Origin: Hydractinia symbiolongicarpus
Taxonomy: Eukaryota; Cnidaria; Hydrozoa; Anthoathecata; Hydractiniidae
Length of the DNA: 60,000 nt
Assembly: GCF_029227915.1 (NCBI RefSeq)
Contig: NC_079877.1
Span: 23,773,851 to 23,833,850 of the forward strand
Reading direction: 5' to 3'
The position numbers and the translations under genes are program-made. This document shows positions 49,868 to 60,000 of the stretch, in pieces (the stretch's first letter is position 1; each line of letters begins with the position of its first letter). The notes below the pieces were generated by a model. It searched no databases and was not told where the DNA came from. It saw only the letters and a program-made list of their open reading frames with translations.

Positions 49868-50633
49868 TAAATCATCGCGCTGTGAGATGTTACTTGCAAC
49901 TTAACCGAGATATCCACATGATATTTTTTCTTTTTTGAAAAAAGATTTTTTTTTCGTTTTCTCTATGTCAGTAATTATGATATTCAGGTTTAGTGATTAA
50001 ACATGTTAAAAACATAAAATATTTATCATCTTTAAATCGTTTTTTGCATTACTAACGTCACGTTACTAAGCTCGTATTGAAGTCAAAGATTCGTCACTTG
50101 TTATTTCAGTAACTTTATAACTGTCCATTGAAATTGTTACAATATCTCATTAATAATTGCACGTTTATTTCATCCCTGAAATAACTTCTCATCCGCGAAT
50201 ATGGAAAAAGTTTGCTGGTAAGCAATGGTTTCCTCTTCCTCGATTGATTTTTGAAAAACCGAATCTGTATTTATTATCAGATGTTTTTAATGGATAGTAC
50301 CATTAGTTTATCCTCTTAAAACCGAAAAAAGTAGCTGAAATTGATTTGTTATCAGAATGTTAGCGACATATTAAGGTTATTTCTGAATACTGAATTACTT
50401 TACCAATGCATTTACGTTTAAAACTCTGTTTACGCTGTAACCAAGGGCGCTGCCATGAAGACTTTGTTAAGACGTACCACAAGAGCTTTTTAAATAATAT
50501 TTGCGAGTTGCCTTATCGTATCAGATAAAAATGACATTTTGAAAAAAAACGCTCCTAGACTCTTCCGAAATAGAACTTTTTCCATTCTTGTCAAAATCTT
50601 GTTTGAATTTTTTACTTACTTTGTTCACACATT
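49868..50633. other. Spacer upstream of the Mab-21-like gene
   Basis: Presumed 5' region of the Mab-21-like gene. A weak TGACGTCA relative (aacgtcacgttac) is at 50,054-50,066. Nothing else recognised. Confidence 0.4.
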
Positions 50634-53076
50634 CTAGAAAACAGGCCCTCCTCGTATCACGCCTATTAAAACAGAAACATTTCGCCTCTAAGCAGACTTG
50701 CAACAATCAGCATCAAACAGAATATTTCTTTTAAGAAGCCATTGTTTCAATCAGGCCTTTGGTGGACATAAAAGAATCAAAAATTTCAAAGCTCACCTTT
50801 CTAACAGACGCTCGTTTGTCTGGCTTCGAGGTGACAGGGAATAATCTTGGAACTAAAATTTAATATGTTGCTAAAGGCGAGACAAAGAGAAATGAATTTC
50901 TAAAGATTCATAATTCATAAACATGGGACATCCTCAAAGCCTACCTCCCACTATAAATAAGTTTAATATGATTTGTCTTAAATTTTTTTGAGACCTGTAC
51001 TAGCAAATATTTCTCAAAAATCTAAATTTTAACTACTCTGTTTTATAGCCTGGTTTCTTATTAAAAAAAAGTGGACATTATAAAAAGCATGTTTACAAAA
51101 TTCCTGCTATGTAATCCTAGAAAGAATATTTTTTTTATTGATGAATGACATAAAAACAAGTAAAAAAGAACTTTTTTTTACCAATTCCTCTCGCTGGTCC
51201 ATCGGTGGGACGACAGCTTGTTCCCTGAAACCCACCAGCAGCTTGGAACAAAGAGTTGATAGAATTGGGATTCTGATAGCTGAATCTATTTGTGGATTGA
51301 AGGCTGTACTTGATTAAAGGTGGTTCACCTGAAATAGAACTTGATAATTTTAAAATTACACTACTAATGCAGTTAATTATGCCCGTATGTGTAAGGAAGC
51401 AAGAAGACTCTGAATCAGACCTTTATATTTTCATACCTGTGTATTTTCAATACAGATGAAAGAGCTTAGAAACTTGTTTATGGCTTTGTGTAATTCTTTA
51501 CAAGATCCTAATTTTTTGAAAATCTGGACTTAGAAGTTTCACTAATTATGCATGACATCATAAACTTGTTCTGAGTATGGTGTTGTATTTAATAGTTTTG
51601 CCAAGGCATATAGGGTCATTCAGTTTTAAATATTTTACAGAACTTTTAATATTCGGTTACTGCAATTTCGCTCAATAACAATAATTACATGTTTTAGAGC
51701 TGGTTGATGGCGTCATAATTTCGCATAATTAGTGAAATTTTTAAGACCAATATTCGAGAGCCAATAAAAAATCTTTTAAAAATATAAAAAGATTTCTAGA
51801 CAATTTTCAAAGGCAAATTGAAATAACTTTCAAACTTACGATAAATATTCCAATAAATTCTGGCTAACCACCCTTTTTTCACCATGTGTTATTATTTTGA
51901 AACAACTTTTACACAGGCACAAGACAATGCCGCTTAATAACAAGCAAACTGTAAGTTGCGAAAAATATAATTTCCAGCAGTCAATACTGTGCTTTTTTGA
52001 GCTTTTTTATGATCGGAAAGAGTTGCAATATTTGCAGTGATGTTTTACTCTGTGGAAAATAGGTCAAAAAACGTCTTAGAGTGTCAGGTTCTAGAGAAAA
52101 GATGTTGAAAGTTAAAATATACATTTGACATATTTTGCGCCTTTCGGTCGTTAAAAAGCGCAGAAAAAGCGCGAAAAGAAGCGCAGAAAAAAGCACAGAA
52201 AAAAGGGAGAAAAAAAGCGCGGAAAAAAGCGCAAAAAAGTGCAGAGAATGCGCGTGTCAGAATATTACATTTTTTTTGCGCCTGACAGTCAATTACGGAA
52301 AGACGATATATTTAGAAGCCTGTTAAGGCGTACCATCACTTACAGAAGACGCAAAATCCTCACCCTCTGAACTCCACCTGATATAATAAAAAATCATCTA
52401 CTCACGGTTATTGTCACATGGCCATCCTGATTGAAGCTCCCCACTGCTGAAGTTGACCATACCTAAAAAATGTTACATGCATCAACCTTAACTGCTCTAG
52501 TAACTGAAATAACTTACACAAAATAAGTATTTGTAATCGTAAGCATTTCGCTTTCAAGCCAATATTATTCAAAAAACGATACGCTAATCTGAACACATAC
52601 CAAGGTGAGACGTAAGATCGGGAAAACGACTTATCGTTTGTCGGAATGTCGGCTCGTGATTCCATATCGCAAAATACTAAAAGAATCAGAATTAACAAAC
52701 TTCTTTCAATTGAGAATCAGGGTTGCATCTTCAATATAATATTGTGGTTTAGATACCTCATATGCTTGCGAGCATATAATGAAATCTACAGAACTTACAA
52801 ATGCCTTTAGGGCAAAAAATATTTTCTTTCGAGGGTTCTACTTAATGAGGTACCGCTTTGAGTGTGACAAAATCATACAAATATACAATTACATATAAGT
52901 TTTCAACATAACTGTACTTAAAGTAAAATAAATCAATTATTCATACATACAGGTGCATTTGGATGCAGTGGAGATTGGTAAACCAATCCTAGAGGTTGTG
53001 GATTATGTCTTCTTGTTGGTGAAAGGTATGTGCGTTTAACTCTCGCTCGACGCAGTGTTGTCACAAAGGAATCCAT
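50634..53076 (-). CDS. Probable five-exon gene, unknown function
   Basis: Exons chosen by phase: 52,947-53,076 (MDSFVTTLRRARVKRTYLSP...), 52,406-52,462 (NFSSGELQSGWPCDNN), 51,182-51,328 (EPPLIKYSLQSTNRFSYQNP...), 50,797-50,852 (PRLFPVTSKPDKRASVRK), 50,634-50,687 (stop). Total 147 residues, basic, without signal peptide or membrane helix. Internal exons are flanked by ag/gt sites in matching phase. The first donor (T|gtatga) was preferred over the better-looking CCT|gtatgt because only it keeps the frame open. The last exon is weak. Candidate coding pieces further upstream at 53,411-53,439 (THVCLREER) and 53,803-53,885 (SYNDKRDYKFAFDEHVNLAT) are phase-compatible with an AGA GGC before the ATG, so the real gene may start earlier. 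No family recognised. Confidence 0.45.
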
Positions 53077-53107
53077 GCCTCTCTGTTTGCAAGATATGGT
53101 TGACCGC

Positions 53108-53165
53108 TATTTATGTCACGAGAATGTGACGTCAAATAGATACTTAAAGTAACTGACGTCATTAA
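53108..53165. promoter_or_regulatory. TGACGTCA-containing duplicated block, copy A
   Basis: Reads cacgagaatgtgacgtcaaa...ctgacgtcattaagg, directly upstream of the MDSF start codon. Repeated with few changes at 53,658-53,715. TGACGTCA is the palindromic CRE bound by CREB/ATF bZIP factors. Use as a promoter is inferred from position. Confidence 0.4.
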
Positions 53166-53234
53166 GGATAAGCATATAAGTAAAAATTAAACTTAAAGAT
53201 TCTTGAGTTAAAAGTAAAATAATTAAATATTACT

Positions 53235-53540
53235 TTTGTTACAGTAAATCCTCGATTAAGTGCCCGGGCACGTACTTAGGTAAACGCTATGTACAGGTTT
53301 GACTGTATTCAGAGTCTAGGGCAATTCAAACAAAACAAATAAATACAGAAGGGAAAAAACTAAACACTTATTTCTTATTTATTTCTACTTTTTTGGTTAT
53401 CTGACTTACCCGCTCTTCGCGAAGACAAACGTGCGTCACTGAAATGGATTTAAACAACTATTCTAATAAGGGACAGGAAGGGCGTTTATCTTGAGCTGGG
53501 TGGTTAATTAGAAGTGGTCGTTCTTTTGGTTGTATATCCT
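53235..53540. other. Possible pogo/mariner-type remnant
   Basis: Contains ttacagtaaatcctcgattaa at its left and gtggttaattagaagtggtcg at its right, phrases typical of Tc1/mariner-pogo ends, but the two do not pair well. Low confidence. Confidence 0.25.
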
Positions 53541-53657
53541 GGCTCTAATACACGCAAATACAAAAAATTAAAAAAAAAAGATATTTCTCATTGTGATTAT
53601 TGTTAGAGGTGCGTACTTTAAGAACCAGAATAAAAATTGTAGCACTTTTTTTAGTGT

Positions 53658-53715
53658 TTTGGCCACGAGTATGTGACGCCAAATAGATAATTAACATATC
53701 TGACGTCATTCAGGG
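53658..53715. promoter_or_regulatory. TGACGTCA-containing duplicated block, copy B
   Basis: cacgagtatgtgacgccaaa...ctgacgtcattcagg. Its first CRE has changed to TGACGCCA and the second is intact. Confidence 0.4.
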
Positions 53716-54305
53716 TATTGTGAGACTAAAAGTTTTGGATAATGCTCAATGTTGCTTAAGTTTCAGGACTTCGTAGACTCAACTGTTGCTTACCTGTTGT
53801 TGTTGGATCTTCTACATGGGTAGCTAAGTTTACGTGTTCATCAAAAGCAAACTTGTAATCACGTTTGTCGTTGTAAGAGCTTAAGTTTTATCCCAATAAA
53901 ATCTGAAAGAATTTACGTTTCTTGATGTTTATTTATTTTTGATATAAAGTGTGTATCTTAAGGACCAGAATCTCTTATAATAGCATGATTAGTCTGTGTG
54001 TTACTCAAGAAACGAAACCTATACAGGAATGAAATGAAAACATTGAATTGCGTCAGTTGACTTTGACTTGCTTTGCCGATCAGTTTTGGGCCGGAGATAC
54101 AGCATTTATATTTGTCATGCCAGCAATCCTTTTTTTATTAATTCTTGTTGGGAAATTACATTTTATTTTTTGCCACGCTATGGTTACCAAAAAAATGTTA
54201 TCGAAAATTTTTTTGACAAATATATATTACAGTGGTAACAAAAGACAAAAAGTAGGCTAGAAACGTGATGTAGGAATCTGCTCTTATCGTTCAGATGGGC
54301 GTACT

Positions 54306-54539
54306 TTATCTCGTCAATTTCATGACAACAAATACATTCCTGCTGCGATGGCATAACCTCGCAGTTTCGACATAAGCACCACTCATCCTTATCAAGGTAC
54401 TTTTTGGAGGTTTCGCACTTTCTTCATCCTTGTCAGATGAGTCCTTAAATTCGGGCATTTCATTTGCGCCAGGCTCTCTCTGGGGCTCATACAGAAACCC
54501 TATAACGTTCGAATTATTGAGTAGTCTAGATTTGGCCAT
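54306..54539 (-). CDS. Short open frame of 77 residues, doubtful gene
   Basis: Starts MAKSRLLNNSNVIGFLYEPQ and has an acidic middle (EFKDSSDKDEESAKPP). The FLYEPxxEPGANEMPEF pattern loosely recalls repeat-encoded FEP-type sequences common in aquatic animal genomes, where it precedes a Cys-rich domain. That domain is absent, so this is probably a fragment or chance frame. Confidence 0.25.
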   Translation of the reverse strand: MAKSRLLNNSNVIGFLYEPQREPGANEMPEFKDSSDKDEESAKPPKSTLIRMSGAYVETARLCHRSRNVFVVMKLTR

Positions 54540-55841
54540 TATTTAAAATTAAAACCGCCGAGTTTTAAAGACCTAAAAATATTTTGAAGAATATCTTTAT
54601 ACCTTTTTTAATTCAAGTTTTTTTTTCAGGAGGTTTGTCGCGTGTTCGCATGTTTGGTCTTTTAAATCAACCAACCACTGACGTCAAATGCATAATTACG
54701 CATAATAATTATCTTTACCAAGCCTTTTTTCGCGCATGTTATTTAGAACGTCTCTTGCGTGCTTTGACATGGCCAAGTAATATGTATTTCCAGAGATTAA
54801 TGAAAAAAAGATATGCGATTTTTTTATTTTTATATCTATATTAGTTAATATAAAAGGTTTTTTTTTGTAGCAGTATTTTAACCAAAACTTAAGAGATGGT
54901 GGTCTCAAACTTTATAACGTGACGTCATTATTGTAAAAATTTTCTCCACCAACTAAAAACATTCTGTGAAAACTTGTAGAAAAATTTCTTGTTATTATGA
55001 ACCCAGCTTGACCTTTACACGAAAACCTTAGACACAAACAAATTTCAGAGCAAATTACTGAAATTCAAAATCCACCTTATTGCAAACCCCGAAATGCAAT
55101 AAACTAAGTGCACAAAGTTGGCGTGGTCACATCTTACCCTATTAAATGATAAAAAATAACTAATATTTGCAAAAGGCAATAGAAACTCAATCAAAAAGCG
55201 CGGCAGTATTCTGTTTGAAACCCAGCGTAATTTTTCCCACCCCAACTATTCCAATTTCCTGGGGGTAAGAAAAATTATGCTGGGTCTCCTGGATAACGAA
55301 AACCAGGCAACCTATGCATAATATTATGTATGACATTTATTTCAGCTGAAAAACTATTGATCGTTTATTGTGAAAAACAGTTCCTAACTTCTAAATATTT
55401 GTCCGTATACTAAACAAAACATGCCGAATCCCACCAGCATAATCTTGATCATTCACTTTTATTTTAAATCAAAATGACCAAATTCGTGACGTCACGTTAT
55501 TAATCAAAATAAGTTTTCGTCAAAATTTCTTTCCGTGACAGTTACTTCACCTGCAGATGCTGATATTTGCCACGCAAATGCTGGGTTTTTTTACAGATCT
55601 TTTTCTTCTTTCTTACATATTAAGGCAAAGGATCTTACAAGCAATTAAAATTTAAGAATGGCGTCCAATTATGGCCTTACACATAGTTCGTTTTATGATT
55701 CCATTGTAGTTGATAACTCGGCTCTATTATTGTTTGCGCATGCTAGACTTCACATAACTGCATCCAATGGACGCTTATTTTTGGAATTGTAACCAGTAAA
55801 ATCATTATTCAATGCATTGGATCTGTCAGTAGCATCATCAT
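54540..55841. other. Intergenic, no gene supported
   Basis: TGACGTCA motifs at about 54,679, 54,921 and 55,489. Short frames (54,584-54,844 and its opposite strand, 55,045-55,245) overlap and lack domains. Confidence 0.4.
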
Positions 55842-56724
55842 TCATATCAACTTCGCTTTTTCTTTGGAATAATCAACATTACTATCAGTGCATTGAACAT
55901 CCACTGTCGACGCAGAATTATTTTTATCCGCTGCAATATCGGTTTTTTCATCATTTGTTTGTTTTGTAGGTGTAACATTAATTGTCTCAAAAGTTTCTTC
56001 AGTCTTATCAGTTAATATTGATGCGTCTTTATCGTAATGCAAAGGAGACCTGAGCCGAATAAGATCTTCTGTAGCCATTTGTTTGTTTCCAACCCACGGT
56101 TTATATACACTTGTCCTTGGAACAGTATATTTTATCCTAGCTTGTTTATGATGTTTTACATCACTATTTGCCTTCTGGCAATCATCCACTTGTTTAAAAA
56201 TACTACCACCATTATGAATTTTATTTTCTGCGTTGCATTCTGAAAGTTCAACATCATCTTTGTCCATTTCTTTGTTATCTTTTGTAGAAATATATTTCCT
56301 ATCGTTTACAATGTTTTTTACATCCAGTCGTGTTGTCATAGTTACTGGCAAATGATCGGTAAATTTGTCTGCATGCTGAAAATGATTACCACGTGCATTT
56401 TCTCCTTTAAACTTTGTTGGTAAGAATATAGTTGGTAATCTTGGATGTAAGGCATCTCTCATCTCGGATGTGGTACCGTTTGACAAAAAGCTCTTTGATA
56501 TAACTTGGTTGTTGATAGTAACGTACTTATATCCGTAATCCTCAATGTATATAAACTTCGAAGAAAGACACATATCGACTGGATATAATTGATTAGCGCT
56601 GTGAACCAATGCAATGGTTGGATAATCCGGATGTATTATTGCAACGCCAGCAGCTCTGTTCGGCAGTTTCCAGTTATTCATAAATAACTCTCTTTTTACT
56701 TGATTTTTAGATACGAAAACGCAT
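55842..56724 (-). CDS. 3' exon of an unrecognised gene
   Basis: Opens after a good acceptor (cattttttgcag|ATGCG) and runs 294 codons to a stop. The first 80 residues look folded (MNNWKLPNRAAGVAIIHPDY, YPVDMCLSSKFIYIEDYGYK). The rest is hydrophilic, rich in Lys, Asp, Asn and Thr, and probably disordered. The frame is open through the acceptor, so an in-exon start at the MNNW methionine (21 codons in) is possible. No upstream exon was identified with confidence between here and 59 kb. No family recognised. Confidence 0.55.
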
Positions 56725-59268
56725 CTGCAAAAAATGAACAACAAACTTCAGAACATTTTCACCTTTTAGTTAAACCGAACGTGATACATACATTACTAGA
56801 TGCATACAAAAAAAGAAACATGCTCTTTCTAAGGTGTAATAATTAATTATTAATGACATGAAAAACTTTTATATACTGAGTTAGCTATTTTTAAAAATGA
56901 TAGCCAGAGTTGTGTTAACAGTTGCAAGAACCTAGATAGCAATAACGGAGTGAGTATTTAGTGTGTTTGTATATGCTTGAAAAAAAATATTGGAAATGCA
57001 TATTTCAGAAAAACGCGGCAAACTATAAAAGTAAAAAGTGAAAAAATAATCTATTATTAATCAATTTCATTCTGTGCTCTACGCATCTTATTTATGTGCA
57101 ATGAAGCGCAAACAATTTGACCATTCATGCATAACATCAATATAATAACAGCTCATCCATCATTTATGCTAAGTTCATAAAAAATAAATCAGTACAACTT
57201 CCGTTCGGGTGAATTACATGTTGTTTCAAAATTAACTCCGCTTCAACTCCGCTTTTATAGTAAACATCAAACCAGGATACAACTTAACGCAAAACAAATT
57301 AAGAACAGGTGTACGAAACCATTTACTTTTTATCTTTCTGTATGTAAATTGTGCTTTTGCAATGATGTGTTTACTTTCTCATGACGTAATTGAGTTGAAA
57401 AGAATAGCGCTTTTGTTTTTATTCTCTCCGCACGAAACCGAAACTAATTTGTGTGTTTTACACAGGGATACTAATCAAGAAGTTCCTTCGCAAAAACAAC
57501 AAAATTATTTTAATTTTGGACACTTGAGAAACAAGAATCAAAATTTTAATGTCTTTTGTTACCTCCCAGGTAGGACACCTTCGTCGCAGAGGCGTCGTAA
57601 CCACATCAGGTTTAACGTCTATAGGACGTCTGCTCAGCCTGTACGGCGTCATAGCCCAACGTCGTATTAGCGCCGTGGCAACGTTGTATAGACATCCGTA
57701 GATCTTTTATAGGCGTAACTTAGGGACGTCGCCAGCGTTAGTCGGGCTATGCGACCAAATCACCTATTTTTTCCATCCAAACGCTTTGCTTTTTCCACCG
57801 CCCCCGCCAACACACGAACGGGCGCGCACGGATTGTGCATGGGCAAGAGAATCTTGTTTTTTCATTGGGTGTATCTACTCTCCAGTGTAGGATTCGAAGT
57901 ATCGGGTGCAAATAAAGGATGTTGTGTGGATAAAGGGTTGACCTAAGAAACAAGAGCTTTAACAGACACACTGGCACCACCTTTTTTCTTATATCGTTTA
58001 CTGCTCGGGAAGTAAAATTGATCCATAATTGATCCATAATAGAATCAAAACATCCCGACCTACCGTTAGCGGTTGGTTATTATGAAGAGTCTGTTTATAA
58101 CAAAAAGGTTACCTCTGCTTAACGATAACAAATTATGTGCCGTGGTTAGCGAGGTTAATATCGAAAGGGAAAAAAATAACGTGTTTTTTATTACTAAAGA
58201 AGACTAAATCACGTTATTGATGGGTAATTATAATTCGTAGGTGAAGGACACTTGTAATAGTGAGATTTTAATTAGTTGAGAAAATCACTGCCCCTCGGGT
58301 ATTTAACGTAATATACAGTTTGTGAGAAGCGAATATCGAACAAAGCAGAGGTGCCGTGCCAGGGAGGTGAAATACAAGCACCTAGGGTTAATCTGGATAA
58401 ATCGAAAACTAGGCTGAGACGGCGCTAGGCGTGTATGGAAAGAGCAAACAGTCGATATAATGTGCCTTCAAGGATAGAGGCTTCACTATAAAAGGGTAAA
58501 GGATAAGGTGAAGGTACTCATACACCCCTCCCTGTCGTGTATACTGCAGACAAAGACGTGCAGACAAAGCTAACATTACCCTCAATAATAGTTTGCTTAT
58601 AAGCTATTGTAAACAAGTTATGTCACTTAATTAAGTCTGCTGTTTACTAGAACCTTAGATGGAGAAAACAGCTCTTTTTTATAGGTCCTTTTTTATATGG
58701 TCAGTATACTATAGCTTGTAGAAAAAGCTTATTATTCTGGCTTTACAAATATTTGTAGCAACATATACTCAGTATATTCTCTGTGCAAATTTTACGCAAT
58801 AAGCGATGTTTTAGAGCCAGATTTTCAAAGAATAAAAAAATTCCATATTAAAGAAGAATTTAGAACTTGATCAATGTTTTGCTTAAGAGACTCAGTCGAG
58901 CACCTTGCGCTCTTATTCTTTTTAAATTATAATCAATAGAAAATTTAATACATTTTAAAGCATACAAAAAATAATTTTTTTTCTTTCTGCCTTTCTTACT
59001 CCAAGCTACAACTACCAGAATGCATTGCGCATACATTTGTCGCATGCAATGCACGGGGATTTTCTTTGCAAGTTTAATCTTCTTTTGAAAATGTTGTGTC
59101 TATTGCTAAATGCAAAGCGGATTTCTTTCCTAATCGAATATTTCCCATTCGAAAGTGCGCTGCTTCCAAAATTTTATTATTTTTATCATATGTTTTGGTC
59201 ACGTGCATTACGGATGTAAACTAAAAAGTCTTCGCGCTTTCTTAAAAGCCGTGTTATAAAAACTTGTG
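56725..59268. other. Intergenic, no gene supported
   Basis: A GC-richer stretch at about 57,565-57,740 with repeated gacgtc/gcgtc phrases may be an old repeat. Overlapping short frames at 57,362-58,037 on both strands have no domain support. Confidence 0.35.
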
Positions 59269-59308
59269 CTCTAATTGGAGAGTTGAACAGTCAACTCTCC
59301 AATTAGAG
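59269..59308. repeat. Perfect 18-bp palindrome at a transposon end
   Basis: Arms ctctaattggagagttga and tcaactctccaattagag with loop acag. The right arm is the beginning of the pogo/Tigger-like element that follows. Confidence 0.9.
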
Positions 59309-59881
59309 GACGCCATTGATGCAAAGAATTTTGTCCGTTAATTAGAAGTATCCGCTATTTGAAAACACAATTTTTTGCCTATTTTTGGCACAAAATTGAC
59401 ACCTGGTTATTTTAAGCAATTAAAAAGGGCTTCAGGTACTATCTGGGTGGTTTACAGATAAATAAAATACACATATTTCTTTATTTTACTTTATTAAAGA
59501 AATCTGTAATTACAGATTGTTTCTTGCGCTAGATCGTAAAGCTTTCCATCTGTATCATCTTCACTCATGTCATCCACGTTTCCATCAACGTCTCCACCAT
59601 TACTGTTGTAAACGCTTAGTATTCCTTTAATTATTATTTTTCTTCTTCGTTTGTTTGTTTTTTTCTTACCTTGCCCGTTAATTAGAAAAAAATTTTACAG
59701 GTGCAGTTTATTCTGTGCAAATAAAATTGTCCGCTAATAAGAGTGTCCACTTATTGACTGTCCGCTATTTAGAAAGTTTCGTATGAGGTTATGGCTGTGG
59801 TTTTTCCAGTGAAAAGGAATTATTCCGATAATTGGAGGTGTCTGCTAATTGGAGTGTCCGTTAATTTGACAGTTGACGGTA
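59287..59881 (-). mobile_element. Pogo/Tigger-like element with transposase C-terminus
   Basis: Left end acagtcaactctccaattag; right end, reverse-complemented, taccgtcaactgtcaaatta, followed in both by repeated phrases of the type gtccgttaattagaagtgtcc, characteristic of Tigger/pogo ends. Minus-strand reading at 59,505-59,600 gives an acidic tail (NGGDVDGNVDDMSEDDTDGK), like the C-terminus of CENP-B/Tigger DDE proteins. Most of the transposase is missing. Confidence 0.5.
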
Positions 59882-60000
59882 TGTATTTACGTACAACATC
59901 CACAAACACTTACCGCATTGGTAAAAATTATTTTTTTAGATAAGGGACGCCGAAAATTGTGACATCGGCCCGACGAATTTCTATGGTTGACTTGCAACTT

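Noticed and set aside
54306-54539. Firm assignment to a P2X7-type Cys-rich repeat-encoded family
   Set aside because: Only a short FEP-like motif. The diagnostic cysteine domain is absent.

Overview
The window is animal nuclear DNA: AT-rich, with short spliceosomal exons (GT...AG, mostly phase 1 in the extracellular gene), DNA transposon fossils (hAT, PIF/Harbinger, a TTAA-type MITE, pogo/Tigger-like ends), a dead LINE tail and long tetranucleotide arrays. Protein families and repeat mix suit a cnidarian, perhaps a hydrozoan. The species cannot be read from the sequence.

Left half (1-32.5 kb): an ancient tandem duplication. Each copy starts with the last exon of a CAP-domain gene on the + strand and continues into a receptor-like gene on the - strand. 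Copy 2 (about 17.6-32.5 kb) holds a complete 12-13 exon gene: signal peptide, MAM domain, three EGF-like domains, a Thr-rich mucin-like stalk, one transmembrane helix and a cytoplasmic tail rich in tyrosine and proline motifs. Copy 1 (about 2.4-8.5 kb) lacks the signal peptide and most of the MAM domain and has frame breaks in all three EGF exons. Its transmembrane and cytoplasmic exons are intact. The CAP exon is intact in copy 1 and broken in copy 2. Between and inside the copies lie a 2.3 kb repeat present twice (with PIF/Harbinger transposase remnants), two (TCTG)n arrays, a 16-bp minisatellite, an 888-bp TTAA-flanked MITE and a 3.65-kb hAT fossil. For the last two the other duplicate copy shows the empty site.

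Middle (32.5-47 kb): repeat-rich spacer with a perfect 27-bp hairpin, a dispersed repeat shared with copy 1 and a 3' LINE fragment (37.6-38.4 kb). Two small genes follow: a two-exon secreted protein with a C-terminal cysteine cluster (+, 40.0-41.0 kb) and a three-exon single-pass membrane protein (-, 42.0-43.9 kb).

Right (47-60 kb): a 937-residue intronless Mab-21/cGAS-like protein with a very long disordered N-terminus (-), a probable five-exon gene of unknown function (-, 50.6-53.1 kb) with TGACGTCA motifs upstream, the 3' exon of an unrecognised gene (-, 55.8-56.7 kb) and a pogo/Tigger-like element at the edge.

No operon-like logic is expected. The main theme is a duplicated receptor locus being eroded and remodelled by transposons and microsatellites. 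Exon models come from reading splice sites and phase by eye. No alignment or database search was run.
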